NCBI RefSeq assembly: GCF_003668875.1
Contig: NZ_RAWM01000100.1
Span: forward strand, 1-32,974
DNA length: 32,974 nt
Direction: 5' to 3'
From: Corallococcus interemptor
GTDB lineage: Bacteria; Myxococcota; Myxococcia; Myxococcales; Myxococcaceae
Made by a program: the position numbers and the translations under genes. The stretch's first letter is position 1, and every line of letters starts with the position of its first letter. Below, one piece after another: positions 8,134 through 16,580 of this stretch. A model generated the notes under the pieces. That model had not been told where the DNA came from and did no database searches. It saw only the letters and a list, made by a program, of their open reading frames with translations.

Positions 8134-10077
8134 TCAGTGGAGGTGGCGATCGGGCCACACCTGCGGGAGGGCGGCGCGCGCGGAGGCGAGTGTCGGCAGC
8201 GCGACGTAGAAGGTGGACCCGCGGCCCGGGACGCTCTCCACCCAGATGCGGCCGCCGTGGCGCTCCACGATGTCGCGGCTGATGTAGAGCCCCAGGCCCA
8301 GCCCGCCGTAGGAGCGCGTGGAGGCGTTGCGCGCGCGGAAGTAGCGGTCGAAGAGCTGCTGCTGCTGGTCCTCCGGGATGCCGATGCCCGGATCCGTCAC
8401 GGACAGCACCGCGACGTCGTCGCTCAAGGACAGACGCACGCGGATGGCGCCGCCGTCCGGGCTGTACTTGAGCGCGTTCTCCAGCAGGTTGGAGAGGACC
8501 TGCTCCAGCCGGTACGTGTCGCCGTGGACGGAGATGGGCTCCGGGGGGCGCTCGAAGTCGAAGGTGTGGTTGCCCCTCTGGCCGTCCATGCTGGCGAGCG
8601 TGTGCTCCACCAGCAGGTCGAAGCGGGTGGCCTCCGGGTGCAGGGCCAGGCGGCCGGCCTCGATGCGGGACGCGTCCAGCAGGTCGTTGATGAGGCCGGT
8701 GAGGCGCGTGAGCTGGTGGCGCGCGTGGCGCAGCACGCTGGGGTCCAGGTTCTCGCCGCGCTCCAGGCGGCGCTCCAGCGTGGCCAGGCGCAGGCTCAGG
8801 GGCGTCAGCGGCGTCTTCAGCTCGTGGCTCGCGATGGAGAGGAAGTCGTCGCGCACGCGGATGGCCTCCTGGGCCTCGCGGTACAGGTGCGCGCGTTCCT
8901 CCTCCGCGCGGCGGCGCTCGGTGATGTCCTCGATGAGGACGCCCACGCCCAGGACGCGGCCGTCCGGGGTGCGCACGGGATAGAAGTTGCCCCGGAAGCA
9001 GCGCCGGGGCCCTTCGAGGCCCAGGTCCACGTCGGAGGTGGACTCCTGGTCGACCAGCGGCTCGCCGGTGCGCAGCACGTACCGGGGGCCCTGCTCCGCG
9101 ATGGCGCCCGCCTCCCCGAGCAGCTCCGGCAGCGTATGTCCCGGGTGCGCGTCCGCCGGGATGCCGTTGAGGCGCGCGAGCGTCTCGTTGACGCGCACGT
9201 AGCGCAGGCGCGTGTCCAGGAAGCCGATGCCCACCGGCGCGCCTCGGAAGAGCAGGTCCAGCTGGGCCAGGTTCTCCTCGCGCTCGGCCTCCACGCGGCG
9301 GCGCTCGGTGATGTCCTCCACGATGCCCACGCCGCCCTCCACGCTGCCGTCCTCCGCGTAGCAGGGCGCGAAGCGGATGCGCACCGGCGTCTCCTTGCCG
9401 GTGGTGACGGAGCGGTAGTTGCCTTCGTAGTCGCAGGGGCGGCCGTCCAGCGATTCGCGCACGCAGGTCAGGATGCGCTCGTCGCGCAGCGTGAGGAGGT
9501 TCAGGCCCACCAGGTTGCGCTTCGACGTGCCAATGAGCCCGGAGAAGCGCTCGTTGCACGCGGTGATGACGGGCAGGCGGTCGAAGTGGAAGATGCCCAG
9601 GGGCGCGTTCTCCACGAGCAGCCGGTAGAGCCGGTCCGCCGTCTCCGGGTGCATGGACGCGTCGGTGGCCCCGGCCACCTGCTCCACCGGCTCCTCCAGC
9701 GAGTCGATGACCTCATGCAGCCGGCGCATCGTGAGGACGATGCGCTCCTGTCCGTCCATGCCGGCGGCGCCCACGGCCAGCTCCACCAGCAGCTCCACGC
9801 CGTCGCGCCGCCGGGCGAAGACGCGCGTGGGCCGCCCGCCCAGTGCCTTGCGGCGCGACAGCAGGTAGCGCGGCAGGCTGAGGCCGTGGAAGCGGTGCAG
9901 GCGGGACGGGAAGAGGTCGGTGACGGGCCGGCCCAGGAGCTGTTCGCGGTCCCAGCCCAGCAGCCGCTCCGTCGCCGCGTTGACCTGCAGGATGCGCTCA
10001 TCCGGACCGCACGCGACAAAGGGGTCCACCGCTGCGTCCAAGATGGCTTCCAGCTCCCGTGCGGCTCCTGCGGACAT
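8134..10077 (-). CDS. Multi-PAS soluble sensor histidine kinase
   Basis: A 647-residue cytoplasmic two-component sensor with no membrane segment. Order: PAS 1 (about 5-120), PAS 2 (about 148-262, ending GIVEDITERRR), PAS 3 (about 268-392, ending LIEDITERRRA), HisKA dimerisation helix with phospho-acceptor H418 (FLSIASHELKTPL), then HATPase_c with N-box N534 (LLENALKYSP), G1 DPGIGIPED (562-570) and G2 GGLGLGLYIS (591-600). All catalytic boxes are intact, so it should be an active kinase. No response regulator is adjacent, making it an orphan kinase as is common in myxobacteria. The PAS ligands are unknown. The 195 bases upstream hold no gene. Confidence 0.95.
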   Translation of the reverse strand: MSAGAARELEAILDAAVDPFVACGPDERILQVNAATERLLGWDREQLLGRPVTDLFPSRLHRFHGLSLPRYLLSRRKALGGRPTRVFARRRDGVELLVELAVGAAGMDGQERIVLTMRRLHEVIDSLEEPVEQVAGATDASMHPETADRLYRLLVENAPLGIFHFDRLPVITACNERFSGLIGTSKRNLVGLNLLTLRDERILTCVRESLDGRPCDYEGNYRSVTTGKETPVRIRFAPCYAEDGSVEGGVGIVEDITERRRVEAEREENLAQLDLLFRGAPVGIGFLDTRLRYVRVNETLARLNGIPADAHPGHTLPELLGEAGAIAEQGPRYVLRTGEPLVDQESTSDVDLGLEGPRRCFRGNFYPVRTPDGRVLGVGVLIEDITERRRAEEERAHLYREAQEAIRVRDDFLSIASHELKTPLTPLSLRLATLERRLERGENLDPSVLRHARHQLTRLTGLINDLLDASRIEAGRLALHPEATRFDLLVEHTLASMDGQRGNHTFDFERPPEPISVHGDTYRLEQVLSNLLENALKYSPDGGAIRVRLSLSDDVAVLSVTDPGIGIPEDQQQQLFDRYFRARNASTRSYGGLGLGLYISRDIVERHGGRIWVESVPGRGSTFYVALPTLASARAALPQVWPDRHLH

Positions 10078-10272
10078 GCATCGCTCCTGGTGGGCTTCCT
10101 GCCACGAGGGCAGGCCCTGCCGGGCGGTGGGGGCTCCCCGGCGTTGGCGGGCGCGCGTCTTGGCGCCCGTGCGCGTTCCCTTTGCCTACAGGTACACACT
10201 GTCGGCTTCCCCGGCGCGGAAGTGTCCGGAGGTCGGATGCCGTCAGCGCCCCTGGAGACCAGGCGGGCAGGC

Positions 10273-12879
10273 CTAGCGCCGGCGCTTGGGCTGCGTGCGG
10301 CCGCGCTTCGCCGCCTGCTTGCGCACGGGCTTCTTTTCGGGCGCGGGCGGCCGGGCGCTCAGCGTGAGCGTCTCCAGCTTCTCGCGCAGGGTGCGCGTCT
10401 CCTGCTTGAGCGCGTCCAGCTCCTCGCGCAGCGACGCGACCTCGCGGGCCTGGGGCGCGCCTTCGCGCAGGGACCGCACGGCCTCGCGGGCGTAGCGGCG
10501 CGTTCGCGGGTCGCTGAAGGTCGTGCCCTCCAGCGCGGGCAGCAGGCGCCGGTCGCCCAGCGTGGAGGCCGCGTCGCAGACCGCCAGCTGCACGCGGAAC
10601 TGCGGGTCTCGCAACAGCTGCGCGAACAGGTCCACCGCTTCGCGCTTGCGGTTCGCCACCTCCGCCAGCTTCGCCACCGCGCTCACGGCCGCGCGGCGCA
10701 GGAACGAGGGCTGGCCGTAGGCCGTCCGAGCCACGGCCACCGGGAACGCCGCCGCGTCCTGCGTCTCCGCCAGCCCGTCCATCGCGGCCGCGCCGATGAC
10801 GTCCTGGAACGACGGCCGCGTGGCGGCGGCCTCCAGCAGGGGCAGCGCATCCGGCGCGCGCACGCGGCCCAGTCCCCGCGCGGCCTCCGCCTCCACGAAG
10901 TAGCTGGCGTCTCCGGCCTCCAGCAGCGCGCGCAGCCGGGCAGCCACCTCCACGTCGTGGCGGAACTCACCCAGCGCGGCGACGACGGCGCGGCGCACGC
11001 GCGGGTGCCCGGTGACGGCCGAGTCGAGCAGCAGCGCGCGGGCCTCCGGCGTGCGGATGCGGCCCAGCGCCTTCGCGCACGCGGCGCGGGTGGCCCAGAA
11101 GAGCTTCGCGTCCTTCAGCGCGCGGCCCAGCGCCTCCACCGACCGCGGGCCACCGTCCTTGCCCAGCGCGTGCGCGGCCTCCGTGCGCGCGCGGGCCTCC
11201 GGGGCGCTCGCCAGCTCCTCGCGCCACAGCCCCACGGCCTTGTCCACGTCCAGCGTGCCCAGCACGTCGCGGCGCGGATCCACGCGCACCTGCGTGGGCG
11301 CGGCGGGGCAGGGAAGGTGGAAGCGGTGCTCCGCGTCCGTGAGGTCCAGCCGGTGGCGCGTGTCTTCTCCATTCGCCGTGACGACGACCTCCAGCGGCAG
11401 CCGGAAGACAGGCGTGCCCGAGTCCGTGCGCTGCGTCTGGCGCACGGCGATGCGCAGGCGCGCGTCGTCCGCCTCGTAGCGGACCTCCACCTTCAGCTCC
11501 GGGTGTCCGGGGGAGAAGACGTACTGGTCGAACACCGGGTCCAGGTTGTGGCCGGTGGCCTCTTCAAAGGCGCGCGCCAGGTCCACCGTCTCCACCACGC
11601 CGTGGCGGTGGGACGCGACGTAGTGGCGCAGGGCGCGCACGAAGAGGTCATCCCCCACGCGGCGGCGCAGCTCGTGGAGCACCAGCCCGCCCTTCTCGTA
11701 GAGGTGGCGGTCGAACAGGTCCATGGGCGCCTGGAACTTCCGGGCGACGATGGGGCGCGCGTAGCGCTCGCGCGTCTCGGAGAGGTAGGCCTCCAGGTCG
11801 AGCGCCCGGTGATGGTCGGCCTCGTCCCGGTTGTCCCCGCGCTCCTTCCAGAGCACCTCGAAGTAGGTGGCGAAGCCCTCGTTGAGCCAGCCGTGGGGCC
11901 AGTCGCGGCAGGTGAGCAGGTCGCCGAACCACTGGTGCGCCAGTTCGTGGGAGATGAGCGGTTCGGCGGTGTAGTCCAGGTGCGCCCGCGCGTCGTGCAG
12001 CACGGTGTCCACCAGCGTGGTGGCCGTGGTGTGCTCCATGCCGCCCAGGATGAACTCCGTGACGAACACCTGCGCGTAGCCGCTCCACGGGTAGGGCTCG
12101 CCGGTGAGGGCTTCGTACGCGGCGATCATCCGCGGCGTGCGCGCCACGCACCGGAGCGCGTCCTCGCGGCGGCCCTTGGGGAACAGGTAGCGCAGCGGCG
12201 TGGTGCCGGCGGTGTCGGTGGCCTCGTCGAAGTCGCCCACCACCAGCGTGACGAGGTAGGGCGCGTGCGGCTGCGCCATGCGGTGGTGCTGGGTGCGCCG
12301 CCCGCCGGTGGTGACGTCGCTGACGAGCACGCCGTTGGACAGCGACGTCATGTGCGCCGGGAAGGTGGCGATGACCTCCGACGTGGCCTTCTGCGCGGGC
12401 GTGTCCAGGCAGGGGAACCAGCACCTCGCGTCGATGTCCTGGCCCTGCGTCCACGCCTGGACCGGGCGGTCGGGGTAGCCCGCGTCGGGGCCCCAGAAGT
12501 AGAGGCCTCGGCGGGGACGGGCGCGGTAGGTGAGCGCGACGTCACACGCCTGGCCTGAGTCCAGCGCGCGAGGCAGCTCCACGCGCACGTGGGCGCCGGA
12601 GTTGGAGAAGGGGACGGAGCGGCCGTCGACGCGCGCGTCGCTGACGTCCAGGTCCACCGCGTCGAAGGTGACGGTGGTCACGGCGCGGACCGCGGACACG
12701 CGGGTGGTGCAGGTGCCGGCCAGGGCGCGCGCGTCGAAGTCCAGGTCCAGCTCGATGCGCACGTGCTCGGCGCGCACGGGGCGGGGCGCGGCGTAGTGCT
12801 CGGTGGCGCCGGGGAGGCTGAACGGATGCGGGTCGGAGGACCCGGCGGCGGCGGGGGCGTGGCGGTGGCAGCAGCGCAT
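10273..12879 (-). CDS. M1-family aminopeptidase with C-terminal HEAT repeats
   Basis: An 868-residue zinc aminopeptidase. The N-terminal beta domain (about 30-225) is followed by the catalytic domain: exopeptidase loop GGMEH at 279-283 (family norm GxMEN), zinc motif HELAHQWFGD at 311-320 with the third ligand E334 (WLNEGFATYFE), and the catalytic tyrosine region LYEKGG near 393-398. From about 553 to 800 there is an array of Ala/Arg/Leu-rich helical HEAT-like repeats (for example HPRVRRAVVAALGEFRHDVE) in place of the usual ERAP-type C-terminal domain. A short coiled coil (813-840) and a basic tail (KKPVRKQAAKRGRTQPKRRR) close the protein. No signal peptide is evident, so it is probably cytosolic. 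Confidence 0.93.
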   Translation of the reverse strand: MRCCHRHAPAAAGSSDPHPFSLPGATEHYAAPRPVRAEHVRIELDLDFDARALAGTCTTRVSAVRAVTTVTFDAVDLDVSDARVDGRSVPFSNSGAHVRVELPRALDSGQACDVALTYRARPRRGLYFWGPDAGYPDRPVQAWTQGQDIDARCWFPCLDTPAQKATSEVIATFPAHMTSLSNGVLVSDVTTGGRRTQHHRMAQPHAPYLVTLVVGDFDEATDTAGTTPLRYLFPKGRREDALRCVARTPRMIAAYEALTGEPYPWSGYAQVFVTEFILGGMEHTTATTLVDTVLHDARAHLDYTAEPLISHELAHQWFGDLLTCRDWPHGWLNEGFATYFEVLWKERGDNRDEADHHRALDLEAYLSETRERYARPIVARKFQAPMDLFDRHLYEKGGLVLHELRRRVGDDLFVRALRHYVASHRHGVVETVDLARAFEEATGHNLDPVFDQYVFSPGHPELKVEVRYEADDARLRIAVRQTQRTDSGTPVFRLPLEVVVTANGEDTRHRLDLTDAEHRFHLPCPAAPTQVRVDPRRDVLGTLDVDKAVGLWREELASAPEARARTEAAHALGKDGGPRSVEALGRALKDAKLFWATRAACAKALGRIRTPEARALLLDSAVTGHPRVRRAVVAALGEFRHDVEVAARLRALLEAGDASYFVEAEAARGLGRVRAPDALPLLEAAATRPSFQDVIGAAAMDGLAETQDAAAFPVAVARTAYGQPSFLRRAAVSAVAKLAEVANRKREAVDLFAQLLRDPQFRVQLAVCDAASTLGDRRLLPALEGTTFSDPRTRRYAREAVRSLREGAPQAREVASLREELDALKQETRTLREKLETLTLSARPPAPEKKPVRKQAAKRGRTQPKRRR

Positions 12880-13007
12880 GGGAGAGGTGACTCTTTCGCA
12901 AGCCCGCCCCCGGGTCGAGACGCTTTGAACCGGGTCTTGTCGGAATTCCGGGAACTGGACCGGCGGAGGTTGAGAAACGGCCGGGGCTTCCCCAGGATGG
13001 GAGGACC

Positions 13008-13748
13008 GTGCAGGCCGTTCTCTACTTCTCCGACAAGCAGGTGCGCGAGAAGCTCTTCGCCTTCGTGGACGGGGCGCCGGGGCTGATGCTGGTGGCGGGG
13101 GTGCGCCACGGCGCGGGGATGACGCGTCCTCCCCAGGCGCGCGAGCCCTTCGCGGCGCTGGAGGACCGCTTCGGGGACGTGCTGGCGCAGGTCATCGTGG
13201 CGGACGAGGGCACCACGGAGGGCATGTGGCGCGACCCGCTGGGAGACCTGGGCGACCGGCTCTACCCGGACGACAAGAAGCGCGCCTACGCGGCGGCCAC
13301 GGGCTACGTGCTGCTGGAGGGCGGCCGGCCGCGCGCGGTGGTGCGCAAGCACGCCAGTCCCACTGAAGACCTGTGGTTCCTGCAAGAGGCCCTGAGCCGC
13401 CTGTCTCCTGGCATCCCCGCGCCCGACCCGGCGAAGCGTCCCGGCCACCGCCGGCCTGAGCCCGCGCCCAGGGCCCCACCGCGCTACGGGCCCGCGAGCG
13501 ACGAAGCCACGCCCCCGCGCGGCAGCCGCGCCGTCGCACCCGAGCCGGAGACGAAGGACCCCTGGACGGTGCTGGGCATCGCGCGGGGGACGCCGAAGGA
13601 CGAAGCGCGCAAGGCCTTCCGCGCGCTCATCGCGCAATACCATCCGGACAAGGTCGCGCACCTGGCGCCGGAGTTCCACGCGCTCGCGGAGCGCAAGACG
13701 CGTGAAATCCTGGACGCGTGGGAGGCGCTGGAGCGCGACGCGGGCTGA
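13008..13748 (+). CDS. J-domain (DnaJ-like) protein with novel N-terminal domain
   Basis: A 246-residue co-chaperone-like protein. The C-terminal 60 residues form a J-domain (DPWTVLGIARGTPKDEARKA, with the HPD motif at 212-214), which in this family stimulates DnaK ATPase. The N-terminal 130 residues (starting MQAVLYFSDKQVREKLFAF) form a compact alpha/beta region that I do not recognise. A Pro/Arg-rich linker (about 133-182) joins the two. Unlike classical DnaJ, the J-domain is at the C-terminus and there is no zinc-finger or peptide-binding domain, so it probably recruits Hsp70 to a specific client. The GTG start has GGGAGGA just upstream. It is divergent from the M1 peptidase gene, and its stop abuts that of the DUF488 gene. 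Confidence 0.85.
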   Translation: MQAVLYFSDKQVREKLFAFVDGAPGLMLVAGVRHGAGMTRPPQAREPFAALEDRFGDVLAQVIVADEGTTEGMWRDPLGDLGDRLYPDDKKRAYAAATGYVLLEGGRPRAVVRKHASPTEDLWFLQEALSRLSPGIPAPDPAKRPGHRRPEPAPRAPPRYGPASDEATPPRGSRAVAPEPETKDPWTVLGIARGTPKDEARKAFRALIAQYHPDKVAHLAPEFHALAERKTREILDAWEALERDAG

Positions 13749-14141
13749 TCAGTGCACGGTGCGGCGCGGCTTCTTACGCGCGGGACGCTTCAGCCGGGCC
13801 TCCAGGTAGTCCTTCAACACCACGGCGTTGTTGTGCTCGGTATCGCGAGCGCCGTAGAGCAGGGTGACGCGGCCCTGGCGCGCGGCCTCCAGCAGCGGCT
13901 CCCAGACGTCCGGGTGCGCGTCCAGCTCGCGGGTGTACCGGCGCCGGAACTCGTCCCAGCGCTCGACGTCATGGGCGAACCACCGCCGCAGCTCCGTGCT
14001 GGGCCCGACCTCGCGCGGCCAGCCATCCAGGTGGAGGTCCGCCTTCTTCCGCCCCCGAGGCCACAGCCGGTCCACCAGGAAGCGGGTCCCCGCCCGGGCC
14101 TCCGGGCCGTGCTCGTCATAGACGCGCTGGAGTCGAATCAT
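13749..14141 (-). CDS. DUF488 family protein (YeaO-like)
   Basis: A 130-residue protein matching DUF488 throughout: IRLQRVYDE, the hallmark RFLVDRLWPRGRKKADL, PSTELRRWFAHDVERWDEF and VTLLYGARDTEHNNAVVL. Length is typical; the C-terminus carries a basic tail (ARLKRPARKKPRRTVH). Biochemical function of the family is not established. AGGTG lies upstream of the ATG. Only 8 bases separate it from the stop of the upstream phosphatase-family gene on the same strand, so the two are probably one transcript. Its TGA lies directly against the TGA of the convergent J-domain gene (TGATCA). Confidence 0.9.
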   Translation of the reverse strand: MIRLQRVYDEHGPEARAGTRFLVDRLWPRGRKKADLHLDGWPREVGPSTELRRWFAHDVERWDEFRRRYTRELDAHPDVWEPLLEAARQGRVTLLYGARDTEHNNAVVLKDYLEARLKRPARKKPRRTVH

Positions 14142-14149
14142 CTTTCACC

Positions 14150-15121
14150 TCAGATCACCAACGTTGGTGCCGGTGCGTCCAACCGGAACCGCGCGATGAG
14201 CGGCACGTGGTCCGACAGGCCGTGGAAGCGGCTGGTCAGGTCCCCGAAGGGCCGCGTCTCCTCCGTGTCCAGCCAGCTCACGCCGCCACCGGAGAACAGG
14301 TGGTCCAGATGCATGCGCATGTGCATGAAGCCCGCGGTGGGGAAGGCGCGGGACAGGGTCGGGTTGATCTGCCCGACCGCCGCCTGCGCGCACGTCAGGT
14401 GCGCATCCCCCGTGAGATAGCGGAACACCGGCGAGGACGGCGGCGAGTTGAAGTCCCCGCACACCACGAAGGGCTCCTCCTTCGCGTGCAGCCCGATGAA
14501 GCCCGTGAGCTTCATTGCCTCGTGGAGCTGGTTGACGCCGCAGCCCATCTTGTCGCGCGTGGCCCAGAACTCGCGGGCGAACGGCGTGGGCAGGCTCAGG
14601 TGCGTGTTGAAGATGTGGAACGCGCGCTGGTCCGCGCGGCGGATGACCCGCATGTGCGCGCAGATGCGGCTCTGCTTGCGCTCCTTCAAGCCCTGCACGT
14701 GGTGGTGCGTGATGTGCTCCGGCGCCTGCACGTTGTGCCTGTCCACCTGGAGCGTGCGCGTGTTGACGAGCATCGCCAGGCCGGTGGTGTAGAGCGACAG
14801 CTCGCCCACCTTGTAGTGGTGCGCGCGGAAGTAGAACGCCTCGTAGGGCATCTCCCTCCCCTGGAGGGCGAACGTCTCCTCCACGCGCGTCATGAAGGCC
14901 TCCAGCTGCGTCTCCCCTGGACGCGTGGGCCGGTGCACGATGTTGCTGCGCAGCGAGGACGTCTCCACCTCCTGGAGGCACACGACGTCCGGCAGCGGGT
15001 CCAGCGTGGACAGTGCGGCCGCCACCCGGCGCTTGGGACCGATGGTGCTCGCGAGCCCCCTCAGCATGTGGCCGAAGTAGCGGACGTTGTACGTGACGAT
15101 GCGCAGCGCTGACGGCTCCAT
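14150..15121 (-). CDS. Endonuclease/exonuclease/phosphatase (EEP) superfamily hydrolase
   Basis: A 323-residue metal-dependent phosphoesterase. EEP motifs appear in order: TYNVRYFG near the N-terminus, CLQEVET (metal-binding Glu), FNTHLSLP, VVCGDFNSPP (Asp/Asn pair), HLDHLF and the terminal LSDHVPLIARF (Asp-His). All catalytic residues are present. Substrate could be nucleic acid, a phosphoinositide-like lipid or another phosphodiester; the sequence does not say. No signal peptide is seen from MEPSALRIV. This ATG was chosen because homology-like sequence begins there; GGGGAGG lies 13 bases upstream, rather far. The frame continues to 15250 without family features. It is the probable first gene of a pair with DUF488. 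Confidence 0.88.
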   Translation of the reverse strand: MEPSALRIVTYNVRYFGHMLRGLASTIGPKRRVAAALSTLDPLPDVVCLQEVETSSLRSNIVHRPTRPGETQLEAFMTRVEETFALQGREMPYEAFYFRAHHYKVGELSLYTTGLAMLVNTRTLQVDRHNVQAPEHITHHHVQGLKERKQSRICAHMRVIRRADQRAFHIFNTHLSLPTPFAREFWATRDKMGCGVNQLHEAMKLTGFIGLHAKEEPFVVCGDFNSPPSSPVFRYLTGDAHLTCAQAAVGQINPTLSRAFPTAGFMHMRMHLDHLFSGGGVSWLDTEETRPFGDLTSRFHGLSDHVPLIARFRLDAPAPTLVI

Positions 15122-15271
15122 GGTCCGGTCGCTACCTCCCCATGCCTCGCGGTGAAAAATGGGAAGCCCTGGGACGAACGTCCAGGTCTCCCCGCGCTCT
15201 TCACCATGGGATGCGCGCGCGCCCGCCGCGATGTAGCGCCAGGCGGACAAAGGGCTCGCCCGCCCGGCTGC

Positions 15272-15670
15272 TCACGGAGCGGGCTTCACCCGCACCATCG
15301 TGTCCAGCAGGTGCTCCAGCGCCCGGTCCGGGTCGTCACAGAGGCCCGCGTGCACCGGGCCCGTCTGGAGCATCGTGCTCCGGGGCGCCACCAGCCAGTG
15401 CCAGCGCTCCTTCTGGGGCAGCCGCCCAATGGGCCCCGCGTCCTTCCCGCCCACGCACACGCGGCGGAAGCTCTCCAGGTGGCCGCTCAACAGCTCCACG
15501 TCCGCGTCCGGGGACAGCGCCTTGAGCCGCGCCGCGTCCAGCTCCACGCGCGCGCCCAGGTAGCGGTGCTGCACGCAGAAGAGGACGACGCCCACGTTGA
15601 TGAACTCCTCGCGCTCCACGCGAGGCACCAGCCGGATGATGGCGTAATCAAACGAGCTGGGCGTGGGCAC
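15272..15670 (-). CDS. DUF3037 family protein
   Basis: A 132-residue protein with the DUF3037 signature at its N-terminus (FDYAIIRLVPRVEREEFINV, then GVVLFC) and a conserved centre (RLPQKERWHWLVAPRSTMLQ). The function of the family is not known. It starts 23 bases inside the 3' end of the HipA-like kinase gene, so translation is probably coupled. The pairing suggests a dedicated partner of the kinase, for example a substrate, regulator or antitoxin-like protein (inference). It is not a helix-turn-helix protein, so it is not a HipB-type antitoxin. Confidence 0.88.
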   Translation of the reverse strand: MPTPSSFDYAIIRLVPRVEREEFINVGVVLFCVQHRYLGARVELDAARLKALSPDADVELLSGHLESFRRVCVGGKDAGPIGRLPQKERWHWLVAPRSTMLQTGPVHAGLCDDPDRALEHLLDTMVRVKPAP

Positions 15671-16430
15671 GCGTCGCCTCCTCGATGAACGCCGGCGCCG
15701 CTTCCAGCCTGCGCATCAGCCACGTCACGTACGCCGCGCGGTGCTCCGCCGCGGACGCGAACGTGGGCTCCTGGCCCAGCCACGCCTCCGGGATGGACCC
15801 CACGATGCGCTCCACCACCTCCCGCGTCACCCGCTCCCGGAGCAGGTCCCCCGCCGCCGCCAGCCCGTGCGCCCAGGGCAGGAGCACGTGGTCCTTGATG
15901 GGCGCGAAGCGCGTCTGGCTGCGCTCCTCCCACCCGTCCCACGAGTGGTGGAAGTACATCGCCGCCCCATGGTCGATGAGCCAGAGGTTGCGGTGCCACA
16001 CCAGGAGGTTGGGGTTCTTCGGCGTGCGGTCCACGTTCGTCACGAACGCGTCGAACGCCACGATGGCGGACGCCACCTGCGTCTCCGGCACCGGCACCGC
16101 CAGCGGGTCGAACGTCACCGAGCGCGGCAGGTAGTCCAGCGCCAGGTTCAACCCCGTGCTCGACTTGAGCAGCTCCCGGATTTCGCTGTCCGGCTCGTTG
16201 CGCCCCAGCGACACGTCCAGCTCCACGAACACCAGCTCCGGAACGCGCAGGCCCAAGACCCGCGCCAATTCCCCGGCCAGCAACTCCGCGATGAGCGCCT
16301 TGGCCCCCTGGCCCGCTCCACGGAACTTCACGACATAGAGCCCCGCGTCGTTCGCCTCCACGATGGCGGGCAGCGAGCCCCCCTCGCGCAAGGGCGTCAC
16401 GTAGCGCGTGGCGGTGACCGTCCTCAGCAT
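15648..16430 (-). CDS. HipA-like kinase family protein
   Basis: A 260-residue single-domain member of the HipA-like kinase group, shorter than E. coli HipA (about 440 residues) and lacking its N-terminal subdomain. Kinase features are a candidate ATP-binding lysine near K35 (LYVVKFRGAG), acidic E49, catalytic loop NVDRTPKNPN (122-131, D124 with Asn ligands) and the metal-binding Asp at LIDHGAAMYF (D153), where DHG replaces DFG/DFD. ATG 16430 follows GAGGA by 6 bases. HipA proteins phosphorylate Ser/Thr on translation factors; the target here is unknown. No HipB-like HTH gene is nearby; the overlapping DUF3037 gene is the only candidate partner. It diverges from ohrR. Confidence 0.88.
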   Translation of the reverse strand: MLRTVTATRYVTPLREGGSLPAIVEANDAGLYVVKFRGAGQGAKALIAELLAGELARVLGLRVPELVFVELDVSLGRNEPDSEIRELLKSSTGLNLALDYLPRSVTFDPLAVPVPETQVASAIVAFDAFVTNVDRTPKNPNLLVWHRNLWLIDHGAAMYFHHSWDGWEERSQTRFAPIKDHVLLPWAHGLAAAGDLLRERVTREVVERIVGSIPEAWLGQEPTFASAAEHRAAYVTWLMRRLEAAPAFIEEATRAHAQLV

Positions 16431-16540
16431 CACTCGTCCTCGACAGTTCCCGGGCACTCCGGGGGTGGCGGCTGTACCACGGCCCTGCCCGACGGGGAAA
16501 CACCCTGCACCTGACCGTGCTTCCCCTCGCGCACCATCGA

Positions 16541-16566
16541 TTCAATTGCGCGCAATTGAATTGCGC
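16541..16566 (+). promoter_or_regulatory. Overlapping palindromic operators and promoter of ohrR-ohr
   Basis: A perfect 20-bp palindrome, TTCAATTGCGCGCAATTGAA (16541-16560), overlaps a second, odd-centred 17-bp palindrome GCGCAATTGAATTGCGC (16550-16566). The latter contains CAATTGAATTG (16553-16563), which fits the CAATT-N-AATTG core known for OhrR operators. TTGCGC (16546-16551) and TACATA (16569-16574), 17 bases apart, can serve as -35/-10, so bound repressor would cover the promoter. Transcription would begin at or next to the ohrR ATG. Confidence 0.8.
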
Positions 16567-16580
16567 ACTACATATTCCCC

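Noticed and set aside
8137-12558. A 1473-codon open frame on the plus strand opposite the histidine kinase and M1 peptidase genes.
   Set aside because: It is antisense to two genes with complete domain motifs; its His/Arg/Ala/Val-rich product has no domain. Long antisense frames are a by-product of very high third-position G+C.
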